NCBI GenBank assembly: GCA_965153455.1
Contig: OZ234494.1
Location: forward strand, 14,508,001-14,572,000
Reading direction: 5' to 3'
Source of the DNA: Sphagnum compactum
Taxonomy: Eukaryota > Bryophyta > Sphagnopsida > Sphagnales
DNA length: 64,000 bases
In this document: piece by piece, positions 20,683 through 32,911 of the stretch
How positions within the stretch are numbered: position 1 is the stretch's first letter
How the letters are laid out: the number at the start of each line of letters is the position of its first letter
Translations under genes and position numbers: made by a program
Notes under the pieces: model-generated
Database searches by the model: none
What the model was told of the DNA's origin: nothing
The model's input: the letters and a program-made list of their open reading frames with translations, nothing else

Positions 20683-23600
20683 ATGGCCGACTTCATCACT
20701 TCCACTCACCGGAAGAAGTGGATCCTCTCACCGCAAGATCTGGTAGGCTTTTTCAGGTTCTATGCCCCAAAGTTTTGATTCTCTCTATGGCGATCTCTTC
20801 CTATTTGTTACATCCTTCAAATATCAGTGAAAGAGTTTATGCTTCAAAATATCAGTGATAAGAGTGTCATTGCTTTGGAGCTCGTCTTATGCATTCGATT
20901 TTGGACGTCATTTTTTGCCATGAGGGAAAGGAGAGGGCCAGAAGAGAAGTGAGGGGGGAGGAGCACTGTTCCACTCTTTGTGTACGAGCATGTATTATCT
21001 GGTGTCATATAAGGTAGAACAGGATGAAACTTTGATATGCATTCTTCTTTTCATTTGTAGGAACGTGATTAGGTAGGTGCACATGGAACTTGACTCGAAT
21101 CGGAATATCTCTCTTTTTCTCTGGACTTTGCTCCTTCTCATGCTTCTGAAATGGTTGGAAATATGTTGCAAGAAGGCTTTTTTTTGGTATTGAATGGATT
21201 GCACAAGTGCAATTCGTTTTTTTTTTTTTTCCTTTGGGGCCTTCGTATGCTGAAAGGGCTTGTGGAATGTGGCTCCTGGTTTTCTATAGATATATGTCGC
21301 TTTATATAGGTCTGCTTAGTGCTGTTGTGATGAATCAGCTGATACTGTAATGGTCCTATCTTGATACTCCAGAGATAACGTAGGCTGTCTTCGCAGTAGC
21401 AGAAACGACTGTTTCATTTACTCTTTGTGTAGTAGCCTGGAAAGGATTACAAGAGATTTTTTTGGTAGTAGTATATGCATTTATGCCCCACTGTTTCTTT
21501 TCCAGATTCTTCAAGTATCCTCTGTTCTTGGTTTCCAACTACTAGTGGTTATTAATATTCCTTTCCTTAGTGGCTGAATGTTGCCTGTGGGTTTTGAACA
21601 GATTAAAAACTGTCAAGCTGCAAATCAACGAGCTGTTGAAGCACTACAGAAGGTGAACTGAAAAATTTAGATCTTTTGAGTTAAGGTTTTCTTGTCGGAG
21701 GTCTAGTTAGGGTTGTTCTTATATTATCAAAGACCTAACTCATGCTTCCTTTCTTCAGTTGTAGGAGTGAAGTGTTGCTTTATTTTTGCATCCCTGTCCA
21801 ATCTTTTCAATTTCATTGTTTTTTGGGGAACATGATATGGTTTCTGGTCGATGTTGGATTGAGCTCAACAGTTGTCTTTTTGAACTTGCAGTATGGTGCT
21901 ACACGAGTGGAGTGTCAGCCAGATGGAACTCTGGCATATCCAGGAGCTCCTATTCAGGGGGAGAATGGTATAATGTTTTTTTTCGCTGCTCATCTGTGCA
22001 GGGGACATGTTTTGAAAATAAAAAGTTTTTCTGCAAAATTGATTCTTCTCCAACTGCTCTACATAGTTGCAAAGTTGTATATTTGCAACTCATGCTCAGT
22101 CTTCCTTAAGTAGTCTGCATTTGCCATCTATGAGCTCTTTTTGGTCATATGAATGCAGTTTCAGAATAACTTTGTGTTTCTCTGGAGCAGGACAAGGATC
22201 CTTACCAGACCCTTTGAATGTAGCTGAGGAGCTTCTTGTGCGAAGGTTTTATGAACAGAAGATTCAGCAAGTCAGCGCAGCTTTCTCCTTCCCTTACAAA
22301 ATACAGGTCTAATTGGACTCCCTTGGAAGTGCTCTGTAGTACCCATGAGGCACTGTGATTTGGAGCTCAGCCCCATCTTTCACTGGCAGGAAAGCAAGTG
22401 TGCTCTCACTATATGCAGCATGTACACCAGTAGCATCCTGTACTGGTCAAGCCTGGTGTGCTTGACAGAACGGCTGTAAGCAAGTCAGTGGCAGTAATTC
22501 TGAAATTTGTGGAAAGCTGTGGTTCTCTGAAATGAATATTGTCTCTGGTGACTGATTACTTGTGTTTCAGGCAACTGCCATCCTGTACTTCAAGCGATTC
22601 TATCAGAAGTGGTCTGTGATGGAGCATGACCCCAAACACATAATGTGAGTTTTGCAATGTCCAATTGATGCTATTGGCTGCAAATGCAAATCAGGAAACT
22701 ACTGTGCTATTATATTGTTGGCATGTATGGTAGCTATACATATGCCCATATATAGAGCTCTTCCATTATATTGTACTCCTCATTTTGAACAGTACCAATA
22801 GCAAAGAAAACAGGATGGAGCATAATGTTGTGGGATGGGGCAGGCTCACGTGCATCTACTTGTCTTGCAAAGTAGAGGAGTTCCATGTATCTGCAGAGGA
22901 ACTGGGCAAGGGCATTCAGCAAGATCCCCAAGTTGTGCTAAAAAATGAGCTGACTGTTCTCCAGGCAAGTGTTTCTGTGTGTGCAATTGTATCTTTTTGT
23001 TGTGCCTCTTGTTGGGTGCTAGATGACATCATGACTGTACCTTCCTGTTGCTTCTGGAATGTGACAAACTCAGGGTGCAGATTCCCAGTTTGCCACATCT
23101 TATATGATTGCTTTCCCTAGGTCTTGAGCATATCATTATATCCTTATCAACACCCACTGTTGGAATGAGATTAAGTTAATGGGGAGGAATGGCAGCTACT
23201 TGCTGCCATTCATGATGAAGGTGATGGTCTGATACTTTGTGAATGACACTCAAAAGGTTATAACCCACTTATTCTTGTCATGTTTATTTTGGTTTGGCCA
23301 GGAGTGACGCAAAGTGGTTGCCTTTAAAATATTTCTTTGGAGTTCCTTCTGCAATCTCATCGATAATTCTGCTTCTTTCTTTATGTTTCTCTGGATAGCA
23401 GAGCCCACCTTGTCAGATACAAAAATATTGTTGCAATTGCAATTTTCATGTCTTACATCATTAAAGATTGTGGAGTGTTATGGTGGGTGGAGACTTCTGC
23501 AGAAGTGGCATGCCAGTGCTGAAGTTTACACACTGTTGTATGCAGGGCTTAGATTTTGAGCTTATTGTTTATACACCTTACCGGTCAGTGGATGGTTTTA

Positions 23601-25928
23601 TCTATGATCTAGAGGTGAGGAGCCGGCTTCTCTCAAACTCCCACTTTCTCTTTAGTTATCCATTGAGGTTTAGGGTTTATCATAGTGAAGCACGAAGTTG
23701 GCCAGCATGACCTAGGACATGAGTTTCTGAGACCGAAATATAAATCTCATTTGCCTTCTTGAAGTTGGAGAGCCCCCCTGCTTTTATTATTGTTACTATT
23801 TGTATCCAAAATCAATGATCAGGTGGAGAGGTCTGAACAAATCTGCTACATGAGCATGCCTCTGGAACAGATTAAAGAATTGTATCAGACCAGAGTAAGG
23901 GAGATTATTTTGCCTCAATACTAAGTACAATTCATATAGCTCCTAGAGTCAGACTTACAACATTGCCATTCCTGTATATCTGGTTGTTTCCTGTAGGCCA
24001 CACCCTGCACAGTCAGCTTCTTACAGACCTTGAGAAAAAGATAATGGCTTTTGAACTTTGTGCTGTGTGTCCTTGCAGAGTTTTGTGCAAGGGATGGGAG
24101 AAGCTGCTGCACAAGGCTTGCAGGTACGTGACTTGCATCTGAATGAATGCAGGATTCTACTTTATACCATGGCTTTTTGTTGCAAGCATGTGCACATTCA
24201 TATCTTGCAATGGCCACACAATTATTTGCTTAATGCAGTCATATCTGGGAAACCAGCAGCAACAGTGCAGATGCATAACCAATTCCTCCACGTTTGTCAA
24301 GTCAATGGTTGTACCTTTTTAGCTTGTGTATATTACACTGTGTACATCTCTACAAACGATACACAGCTTCAACTGGGAAGTAAATTCTTGTGCAGGAGTT
24401 AAAATTGGCAGCTCAATTTATTGTTGACTCTATGATGCTGACAGATGCACCTCTTCTTTTTCCTCCTGGCCAGGTTGGCAATCATTTCCATGACAGATCT
24501 GAGAGATATTTGTTGGAATTGAAGTGTTTTCTATTACTGATAGTCTAGACTGGATATGGATTCCAAGCTTGAGATAGTGGCTTTTCTATCAGAGCATGTC
24601 CTGGGACCCAATCATCTTTCGTAAAAGCCCTCTGGTCCTTGTGGTAAGAATTGTTGTAAAGGTCAATCATGCATGTATCAAGCCTGCTCAGGTGGATACA
24701 CTCTGCACAGTTTGTTGTATTTCTCTTAAATGTAAATTACTGTGTCTCCATTTGAAGGAGGGAATTTGTGGCTTCAACAGTACTGACAGTTTTTGGCATG
24801 ACATCTGAAGCTAGCCTTGGCAGCACTGTGCACTGCAAATCGGGAAGAGCCAAAGGTGGACTTTGACAGGTACAGACTTGGTGTTGGATAAATCATGTCT
24901 GAACCCTGAACTATGTTTTTGTGTGTCAGCAAACAGGTCTTGTAGACTGGTGACACACGTCCCAGGTTTGTAGAGCACCTTACTTATATGTTCTACCTGT
25001 GGTGTTCAAGCTGCTGTTAAGCATGAGGTTACATTGGTTTGGATGTTTAGTTCTGATTTGGACCTCTGTAGGCAGATTCCCAATCAGTGTCTGTTGTTGC
25101 AATTTTCAGGTACTTGCAGAATATGCCTGGACGCCAAAGGCATCGGCATTCATATGCAGAGTTGATGGGTGTGCTGGACTCAATTGATTTGCTGGTATGT
25201 GCAAGTGCTGACGCACAGTATTAGCTCTGGTTTGTCATTTAAGCTCTATGTTTTCACTTTCTTTAGAGTGTCATGTCTCAGATACCTGGTGAATTTTTAA
25301 TTTGAAAAACAATGCACACTTACAAACTCTGAAGTAATGCAAGGGTAGAGATCTAATCATATCTTTGCATTCTTTGAGGAGAGATGTGTGTCATTTGGAG
25401 CAGAAGGTAAGGACTCAATCTGCATGTCATCAAAGTCTGGAAAGCTATCTGTGGGAATTCCACTTGGATACCATTTCACTGCTTGAAGGTAAGCCTGTAT
25501 GATCCTATAGGTGAAGGATACAAATCAGCCTGTGGAAGCAGATGTGAGGCGCATTGATCGCAAGCTGAAGTACTGTAGAAATCCTGGCTTGCAGGATGAG
25601 TAAGTTTTTTATGCTCAGCTCAGATTTACAGCAACAAACATCATTTTTCCTGCTTTGAATATGACATTCTTGCAGATTGTGTGGATGTGGGCTCCGATGT
25701 GGTAACATGTTCTGATTTGGTGTTCAAAATGGGCACAGAGGTAAGGGAAAAAGGGAGCGGAAGGTCAAACAGAAGCAAAAGCGAGCCTCCCATGACACCC
25801 CCATGGCAAACGCTTTGGATAATTCTCCACTGTATGTATTCCTTCTGAAATTCTTTTGTGCCAACTTTGCAGATGAAGGTCAGAGCTGTATTCTGGGTAT
25901 GCATATTACTTTACAGCTCAGCTACTAA
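20683..25928 (+). CDS. CYCH;1: cyclin H, CDK-activating kinase subunit
   Basis: Cyclin partner of CDKD in the CDK-activating kinase and in TFIIH, which phosphorylates CDK T-loops and the RNA polymerase II tail in the nucleus. Fourteen exons close in phase: 20683-20742, 21602-21652, 21892-21967, 22191-22306, 22571-22644, 22844-22964, 23546-23614, 23823-23894, 24079-24123, 24396-24473, 24811-24869, 25110-25194, 25511-25599, 25739-25928, giving about 394 residues. Diagnostic blocks: N-terminal [33 protein letters not shown], cyclin box [20 protein letters not shown] then [19 protein letters not shown] (about 102-150), [18 protein letters not shown], and [20 protein letters not shown] of the second cyclin fold. 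The intron after exon 6 has a GC donor (CAG|gcaagt). The tail [16 protein letters not shown] is basic as in plant cyclin H. The last exon could instead end near 25873 after one more splice. Confidence 0.92.
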
Positions 25929-28900
25929 CATGGAGATGTCAAGACCTGGTTGATTACAGTGACCTCAATGAGATGCATGGTGTCAAGAGACGGCAGAGTG
26001 AGGGGGATGTTATGCTCTAGTGTGTGTGATGCCACCAAAACCCAGAGTTGGAAGGATGCAACACCAATTCTCCATAGGTCGTGTCTGCACATCCAAGGTG
26101 GGCCACCTTGACACAGGCTCTTTATTTTGTCATGAAATTCTTGAAGGGTGTTTTTGTCAAGAGCAGGAGCCTACCTAGTGTCCACCCAACCCCCCAAACC
26201 TCTGACTGGCTTTGCCAACAGTTCTCTTATGTGATAAAATAATTATCTGGGAGGGAGTCAGGAATGAATACTGAAGTTCTCTCCTTGAATTTTGATTTCA
26301 AGCATGGTTGATGGATTTTCTTCTGCTGCTCTTTTCTGTTCGAGATGCAATGTTTCTGTACAATCTGAAGCTGTGGGTTTTGTGTAGTACATTGAAGTTC
26401 CTACCAGTAATCTGCTTAGATTTTCTTTGCTTGCAGGTTTCTGTACTGACAGGCCTAGCTGGAGTCAATTAAGTGAACAGCAGTCATCAATTACATTCTG
26501 GTGTCCCTTGCCAGTGTGCTCAGTTTAATAACTGCAAGTTGCAGAAAGTGCACTTGCAATATGACATCAAGTTAGCTTTTCTTTTCTAAATTTCACATTT
26601 GATCAAAGTGTCAATTGACATCTTATGCTGGTGGCCCATTGCCATCTGAATGACAAAGCTGCTTTAACTGTCACAGTTATCATATAGAACAGTGATATTC
26701 AGCTTATCAGGAGTGGTCATCTCCCACCGTTTCAAATGATGTCATGAAGTTGCTGCTTAAGGGACTTCTTCTCATGTGCTTTCTTCTCAAGAAGGAGGCA
26801 TGTCCTGTGGGTGCATAAGCTCATCTGCACTTAGGAAAGTTTGAACTTGTGAGTAGGTTGTACCAAACTTTCTGTCGCCCTTGCTGCAATGAAGAGTCAA
26901 GAAACTTTGCTAGAGCAAACTGCACCAACTCCACTGGCGGCACAGGTGGGTCACATTCTTTCCTTCTTATTTTTGATGAAAGGAAAGAACGCTTGATTAT
27001 ATTTTTCTGGTAAAGAATAATCCGGTAAAGTACAAGCCATAGCCCTTCTATACAAAAGATGAAGCTCTCTAATGTGGTTAATGTTTCTGTCTGTAACACA
27101 ATGTTGGTTTCAGGATAGAATGGAACAAGTCATGTGTGAAGACTCTTGTTCCTTCCAAACGGAATCCAACTATGTTTGATGTCCAGTTCTAAGGATGAAC
27201 AATTTAATTCTAGACATCTGTGTAGGTGAAGCAATTGCAATTGAGATTCATTGGACTCACTACCTTCTTATGTTTGTCACTCTTTTGGTTTGGCTTTCCG
27301 TTAGCAACGGTGAAAGAGGATTGGAAGAAATGCTAGGATGAAGTCATCTGTTTTGGGATCTGTGGATTACAGAGCATATGAAGCATACAAGGAGAAGAAA
27401 TTGAAGCATATGCAAAGACATTAACAGTATCATTCAAGAACAGGAGAACAATTCTCTGTGTCATGATCTGATGGCACCTGACATTGGTATGATCTCTACA
27501 TCTTATCTCCAATTCAGCAAGGTTTCTATGGAACAAGTAGCATCTGTTATCAATATTATATCCATAAAATAACAAAGCCTCTTTTGTCATTACCCAACAA
27601 ACCTGTAGGCTGTTGAGAATAAATCCTGTTACATGGTATTTGTTAACAGCCAATAACCTTGTTGCAAGATCCTGGTCGGGTTTTTTAGTTTTCTAATCCC
27701 TTCTAGCAAATCAGAGAATGGTTAATTTACAAGGGAACAGTCTGCTGATAGATTTGTGTGACAGCATGGCTGCATTTCATCTTACTCTTGAAATATAAAG
27801 GCAACAAAAGTCTGATGTTTATATGTGAGAAATGAAATGTCCAAATTGTTTCATCATAGGGTTTGGCATATTCCTCAATAGTGTAGAATGTATGAAACAA
27901 ACATTTTAATTGGATTGGCTCTGTGCAGTTGCACACTACCAATAATGATCCATTGATGGAAAAAATGAATTGTTGTTTTCTGGAAATCAAATTCCATTGA
28001 AATGAAAATGTTGAATAACATTGCATGCAACTTGAATGGAATTCAATTCAATTGAAAACAGATGGGAGGCAAATTGGCGCAAAAGTTATTGAAAATCAGT
28101 TCTGGAGTATGGTCTTGAAAGAGTAAGAAACTTTGAAAAATCTGAAAAGAAACCTTTTCATTCCTCCTTACTCGAGAATCAAGTAATCAATTCAAAGGGT
28201 GACATTTACCATGTGTGTTGGTCTAACACATTTGATTAGTTAATTATCAAACTTAGCCTGGATGATTAACATGCCATATGTGTTCATTTAACATGTTTCA
28301 TTAGGTGTTTTCAAGCTTTAATTTGGGTGGCTATCATACACCACAACATGATAATTCAAGCATATGTAGAAGTGTAGCTTTTCTTTTGCTTTTTTTTTTT
28401 CCTATTATGAACTCTCCCAAAGACCTATTTTGAAACTCCTTGGGAATGAGTGTCTTGCCACCAATTCTTAAAAGTTTCAAGTATTAATAATAGTCCATTT
28501 TGGTGGCTTTAATCAAAGTTCTTCTTATAGGTCATTTCAATGGCACGAGCTTTCTCTCCTCTTCCAATTCTTATACTCAAAAAAGTTGGATCATCGCCCC
28601 TTATGTGCTTGTACAGTAATCTCACCCCTTACACAAGGCCCTTGCAGAACTTGAAATAAGACTTAATATTTGTTCCTTGTAAGTGATTACAATGAAAAGA
28701 ATATACATCCAATTTATATTTACTACAATGCAAATAAAAAAACATCATGATGCACATCCCAAGGTTTTTGTGTGGCATCATTGGCGAGCACACAAAGAAA
28801 TGCTTAGCACTAATTGATTATGTGTTTCTAGAAAATCATCCAAATAATAGAAAATTGATGAAATTTTTCCCTTAAACCAAAAAAACCTTGTTGAAATGTG

Positions 28901-30269
28901 AAATTTTTTTCCCCAATTTTTTTTTAATCTCAAAATTTTGACAATTCTTTTCTAATAAATTGAAAAATAATGACAAGATTTGCACTCTACTTTCTTTTGT
29001 TGCCAAGATGCAAAATTTCACCAATAATTTAAATTTAAAAATAAAATAAAAAATCGATCACATCTATGCATGATTATCACAAAATAACTGAAATATAACA
29101 TTGAACAAAATTTACCACGCAACCACCAAGATGTTACCATTATTATGCCAAGAAAAAATCAAAAGAATGCCCATTAGCATTTGGCATAATTGTTTTTTAC
29201 TCACAATCTCTTCTAGCTACATTTTTTTTCAATCTACTTTTAGCAGACAACTTTTATTTACAAGATTGCATTAATAATCTAATATTCACAAGTGTTAACC
29301 ACTTCAAGTTCAACCAACACAATTCATTTTCCATTCCTTGTGCATTTCCATGGCACGTTTCAATTTTTGCTTTATTTTATGTTTCATAATGCACTTCCAT
29401 GAATCGTTCTTTCCACGTCCCATTTTGACATGTAGATAACATTCTTTACATGTCTTATACCGAATGATGTGTTGCCTTGAAGACAAAATTGGGCAAAGTT
29501 CTTTTGAAATCCCTTTTCCCAATTGGCATCTTCTATCATATATCATTTCCATTTCCTTTATGCTAGTGCTTGTTTCACATGAGCTTGTTTTTGTTTGCTT
29601 ATGCATCAAATGTATTTTGGTTTATATTTGAACCTTTTATTTTTTTCACCAATAAGTGTGGGAGAAAATGATTGCATTAGTATATAATTGTATTTCAAGA
29701 AATTGAAATGGGAAACATCATGAATCATGATCTTTCAAACCCAAAGTAGTTCACCATGTGATAGCCCAAATGTGTAAGCCACCTTGCCAATTGTTACGAT
29801 GAGCTTTAAAAGGTTCTCAAAATCTTGGGTAAGCCTAACACATTTTCATAACTTCTCTTGATCCTTCTTACTACTTAGGGGGCATGTTCAAGAAAACCAT
29901 AATATCCAATTCAAGTTCACTAAGTTTCTATTTAAACTTGAACTTTTGATTTACATCTTGGATCACATTTTTAAATGAAAAATATGAACTTTATTCCATC
30001 TTTCAAAACATATGTGTCTATTGTCTTGATTAGAACCTTGGAAACATGTTTAAAAGTCAAAATCAAATGATCTCAATTGGTTCCATCCCAATTGTATATT
30101 GAACTAGTTTGAACCCTGTGCCTAATGCACAGGTGTGTTATTTCAACAATGTTTGGTTCATGTTTTAGGTTTTTTTCAAAACTTTTATCTTTTTTATTTT
30201 TTATTTTTATGTGTTTTCTGTTTTTATTATTATTTTGTATAATAAAAATAAAGTGTTTCTTTTTCACTT
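25929..30269. other. 4.3-kb stretch without a recognised gene
   Basis: 25.9-27.7 kb has a composition like that of the cyclin H introns and could contain its 3' untranslated region or alternative 3' exons, but no conserved frame was found. 27.7-30.2 kb is AT-rich. Short open frames on both strands show no family resemblance. Confidence 0.45.
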
Positions 30270-30850
30270 TTGTATTTTTGTTTATTTGGATGCAAGTTTG
30301 AAGTTTGGAGAAAGAAGACACACCTCATTCTTTTTCAAGTAGGGTTTTTCTTCATTATTATAAGTTTAATTTTTTCTTATTTTCTACTCAATTTTTTTTC
30401 TTTTAAAATGATTTTACTGTATTTCCCTTTCGTTGTTTCATTTGTTTCCATTCCTTTTTTTATAGTTTTTGTGTTTTTACTTTTTTTGTTTATGTTTGTT
30501 TCATGTTTTAATTTTTTCTATTCTTATTTTGTCTATCTTCATTTTTTTTCTATTTTCATGCGTTTATTTATTTATTTAGTTTCTATTTTCTTTTCCAAAA
30601 CAATTCTAGTTTTTCTAATATGTTTTATAATAAAAATAATTAAAAAAACTTTTTTATTTTTGTTTGATTAGATGCAGGTTTGAAGTTTGGAAAAAGAAGA
30701 CAAACCTCATTTTTTTTTCAAGTATGGTTTTTTTTCTCTTTCTTTTGCTCTCTGTTTTGTTTCTTATTTTTTGTCATCTATTTTTTAATTTTCTTTTAAG
30801 ATTATTTTACTGTATTTCCCTTTTTTGTTTCATGTTTAAGTGTTCACAAA
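30270..30850. repeat. direct duplication of ~380-bp period in a T-rich tract
   Basis: The block TTTGAAGTTTGGAGAAAGAAGAC (with small differences) occurs at about 30296 and 30679, in both places followed by CCTCATT...TTTTCAAGTA. A second shared block, ATTTTACTGTATTTCCC, occurs at about 30411 and 30806. The F/L-rich open frames here are low-complexity artefacts. Confidence 0.75.
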
Positions 30851-30929
30851 AAGTTTCTAATTGTTAAAGTGTTTTTTTGTTTTGTTTTTTTTAGTTTTTC
30901 CCCCTTTTTAAAATATATATTTGTTCTGT

Positions 30930-30992
30930 TTGGATGGATGATGGGACGGATGATGGGATGGATGACAGACGGAGGGATGGATGGAAAGCTTC
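30930..30992. repeat. GGATGGATG minisatellite
   Basis: A run of GGATGGATG, GGGACGGATGAT and GGGATGGATG variants with 4-bp and about 12-bp periodicity, embedded in AT-rich DNA. Confidence 0.8.
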
Positions 30993-32911
30993 ATTTCATC
31001 CCGACGTCCTTTACTATATGTAATGTTATTATATGAAAACTTAATCAAATAAAGGTACTTCTTCAACACGTGTTCAAAAGTTGAATTAGTCTTTTCAATT
31101 TCTACCTTAGATTCATGAAAGAAAATAATGTTAACATCTATAATATGTATCTAAAGATGTGAATGGCCTGGGCCAGCAAATTTTGTGTATCTAGTTCGCA
31201 GAATCTTTTTATATAACCCATGAAAGAATAATTATTTTGTAAACAATTATCACATAGTACAAAGTTGTTTCAACTATATTACTTGTTAGGTACCTTTATA
31301 GGGCCAACATGTGATCCTTGAAAATCCAAGTTCTGGTAAAAATCAGCATAATGCTCCCACAATTGTCCAAGACATGGTAAAAAGAAGTGGCAAATTCATC
31401 AATTGAATAGATTTATCCGTAAAGTCCCACGATTAGGGAGCAAGAACGGCCAATTTCAGCAATAATTGGGCATCAACTGCTTAACTGAGAATGAAAATTT
31501 TACAAGGCGAAATAACTGGGACCCAAACTAGTTTTTTCCACCAATTTTGGTGGTAAACTGAGTTTCTACCTGTACAACTAGTATAGTTACTCCGGAACTT
31601 GTGCATGAAATGCTGAATTTCAGCATTTGATACTAAGATTTAATAAAATTTCCTTACTTTGCGGATACCACTGAAAGAGGGGATAGGGGGTGAAAGCAGG
31701 CCCAAAGACAGGGTGACTTTACAGATAACTGTAATGTAAATTGGAAGTTCAATGATGATATTGGCATCAAGAAATACACAAGAGGTTGCACGTGCAAAGT
31801 TGTTGAACTAAACATTGTTTGGTGATCAAATTGTGCAAATCATGGAAACAAGTCATGCTAGGGTAACGGAAGATCAATAACTTTAGCTCAAACATTGAAT
31901 ATATTGAGAAAGAAAATGTTCAAGTAGTATAAAAAGACTCATGGTTCAAAGCAACTTGCAAAACCATTAGAAAATAACTTAGTAGGTGAAGAAGAAACAT
32001 GATGAATGAAATGTGAAACTTCTAGGAACAATCAACAAATTGAAGTCCAAGAATGTGGAGACCTAAGACACTTAGGAAATTCAATTAAATTTTTAGCAAG
32101 GGAGTCCACAAAAACTATACTATGGAATATGAAAATTGTTGAGACCAATGGGCCCTTGTGCCATGGGCCCAAGCATATCAACCCTCCCCTAAAGTCACCC
32201 ATTCCAATATTATTCTTGTCAAAGTGAACGTAATTTCATAATTCTTATGGAATATAATTGTGAAAAAATCATTTCAAAAATAAAAAAATTTAATTTCCAA
32301 ATACGAAAATCACTCTAAGTTTAATTACTTTTGCTATGTTGGGCAGGAAGTTGTGAAATAATAAACATGCACACCACCTCATCTATGGCTTTCTAGCAAT
32401 ACCAAAAGTGGAACAAGGGGGATTCATGGTTTGGGAGGGTTACATTGTGGTCATACACAAACAATTAAAACAAACAAACACCGATCTTAATATATAGATA
32501 AACTCAAGATGGCCCTTGCATGCTAAGATGTTTTTTTACATAAGTGCAAAAGCCAAATCTTGGACTTGTAAAACAAAAATGAATGAATTTACATTGAATT
32601 ATGTGAAATAATTTTTTTAGCACAAACTCAACAACTTTAAAGGAAATTGAATTGGTGTTGTAGGAAATCAAGGAGGAGCTTGATATCATCGTATGTACTA
32701 GTGTTTATACCAAGCTAGTCCTTATATATCAAACCGACCTGAGTAAGACTCCCTTACTTTTGCTTTAGACATAGAACCTTCTCAATGCTTGTAATTGCTT
32801 CACAAATTTGCAATCTTTGAAATCTAATAATTATGTGTGGGTTTTTGTGTAGTCTTGGGTATGTTTCCTTCTTTCCTCAAGAGATGGGAGGAGGAAAGTG
32901 GGGTTTAGAAT
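30993..32911. other. gene-free stretch 3' of the CSC1-like gene
   Basis: No gene recognised. A short block around 32143-32215 (CCAATGGGCCCTTG, CCATGGGCCC) is GC-richer and LTR-like in flavour, but no domain or terminal repeat supports an element. The last part presumably holds the 3' untranslated region of the minus-strand gene. Confidence 0.45.

Noticed and set aside
26821-28026. Minus frames of 92-106 codons after cyclin H
   Set aside because: No recognisable domain, no consistent exon chain, and composition like intron or intergenic DNA.
30270-30867. Hydrophobic frames suggesting a membrane protein
   Set aside because: Poly-T DNA reads as Phe/Leu in any frame; the segment is a tandem duplication.
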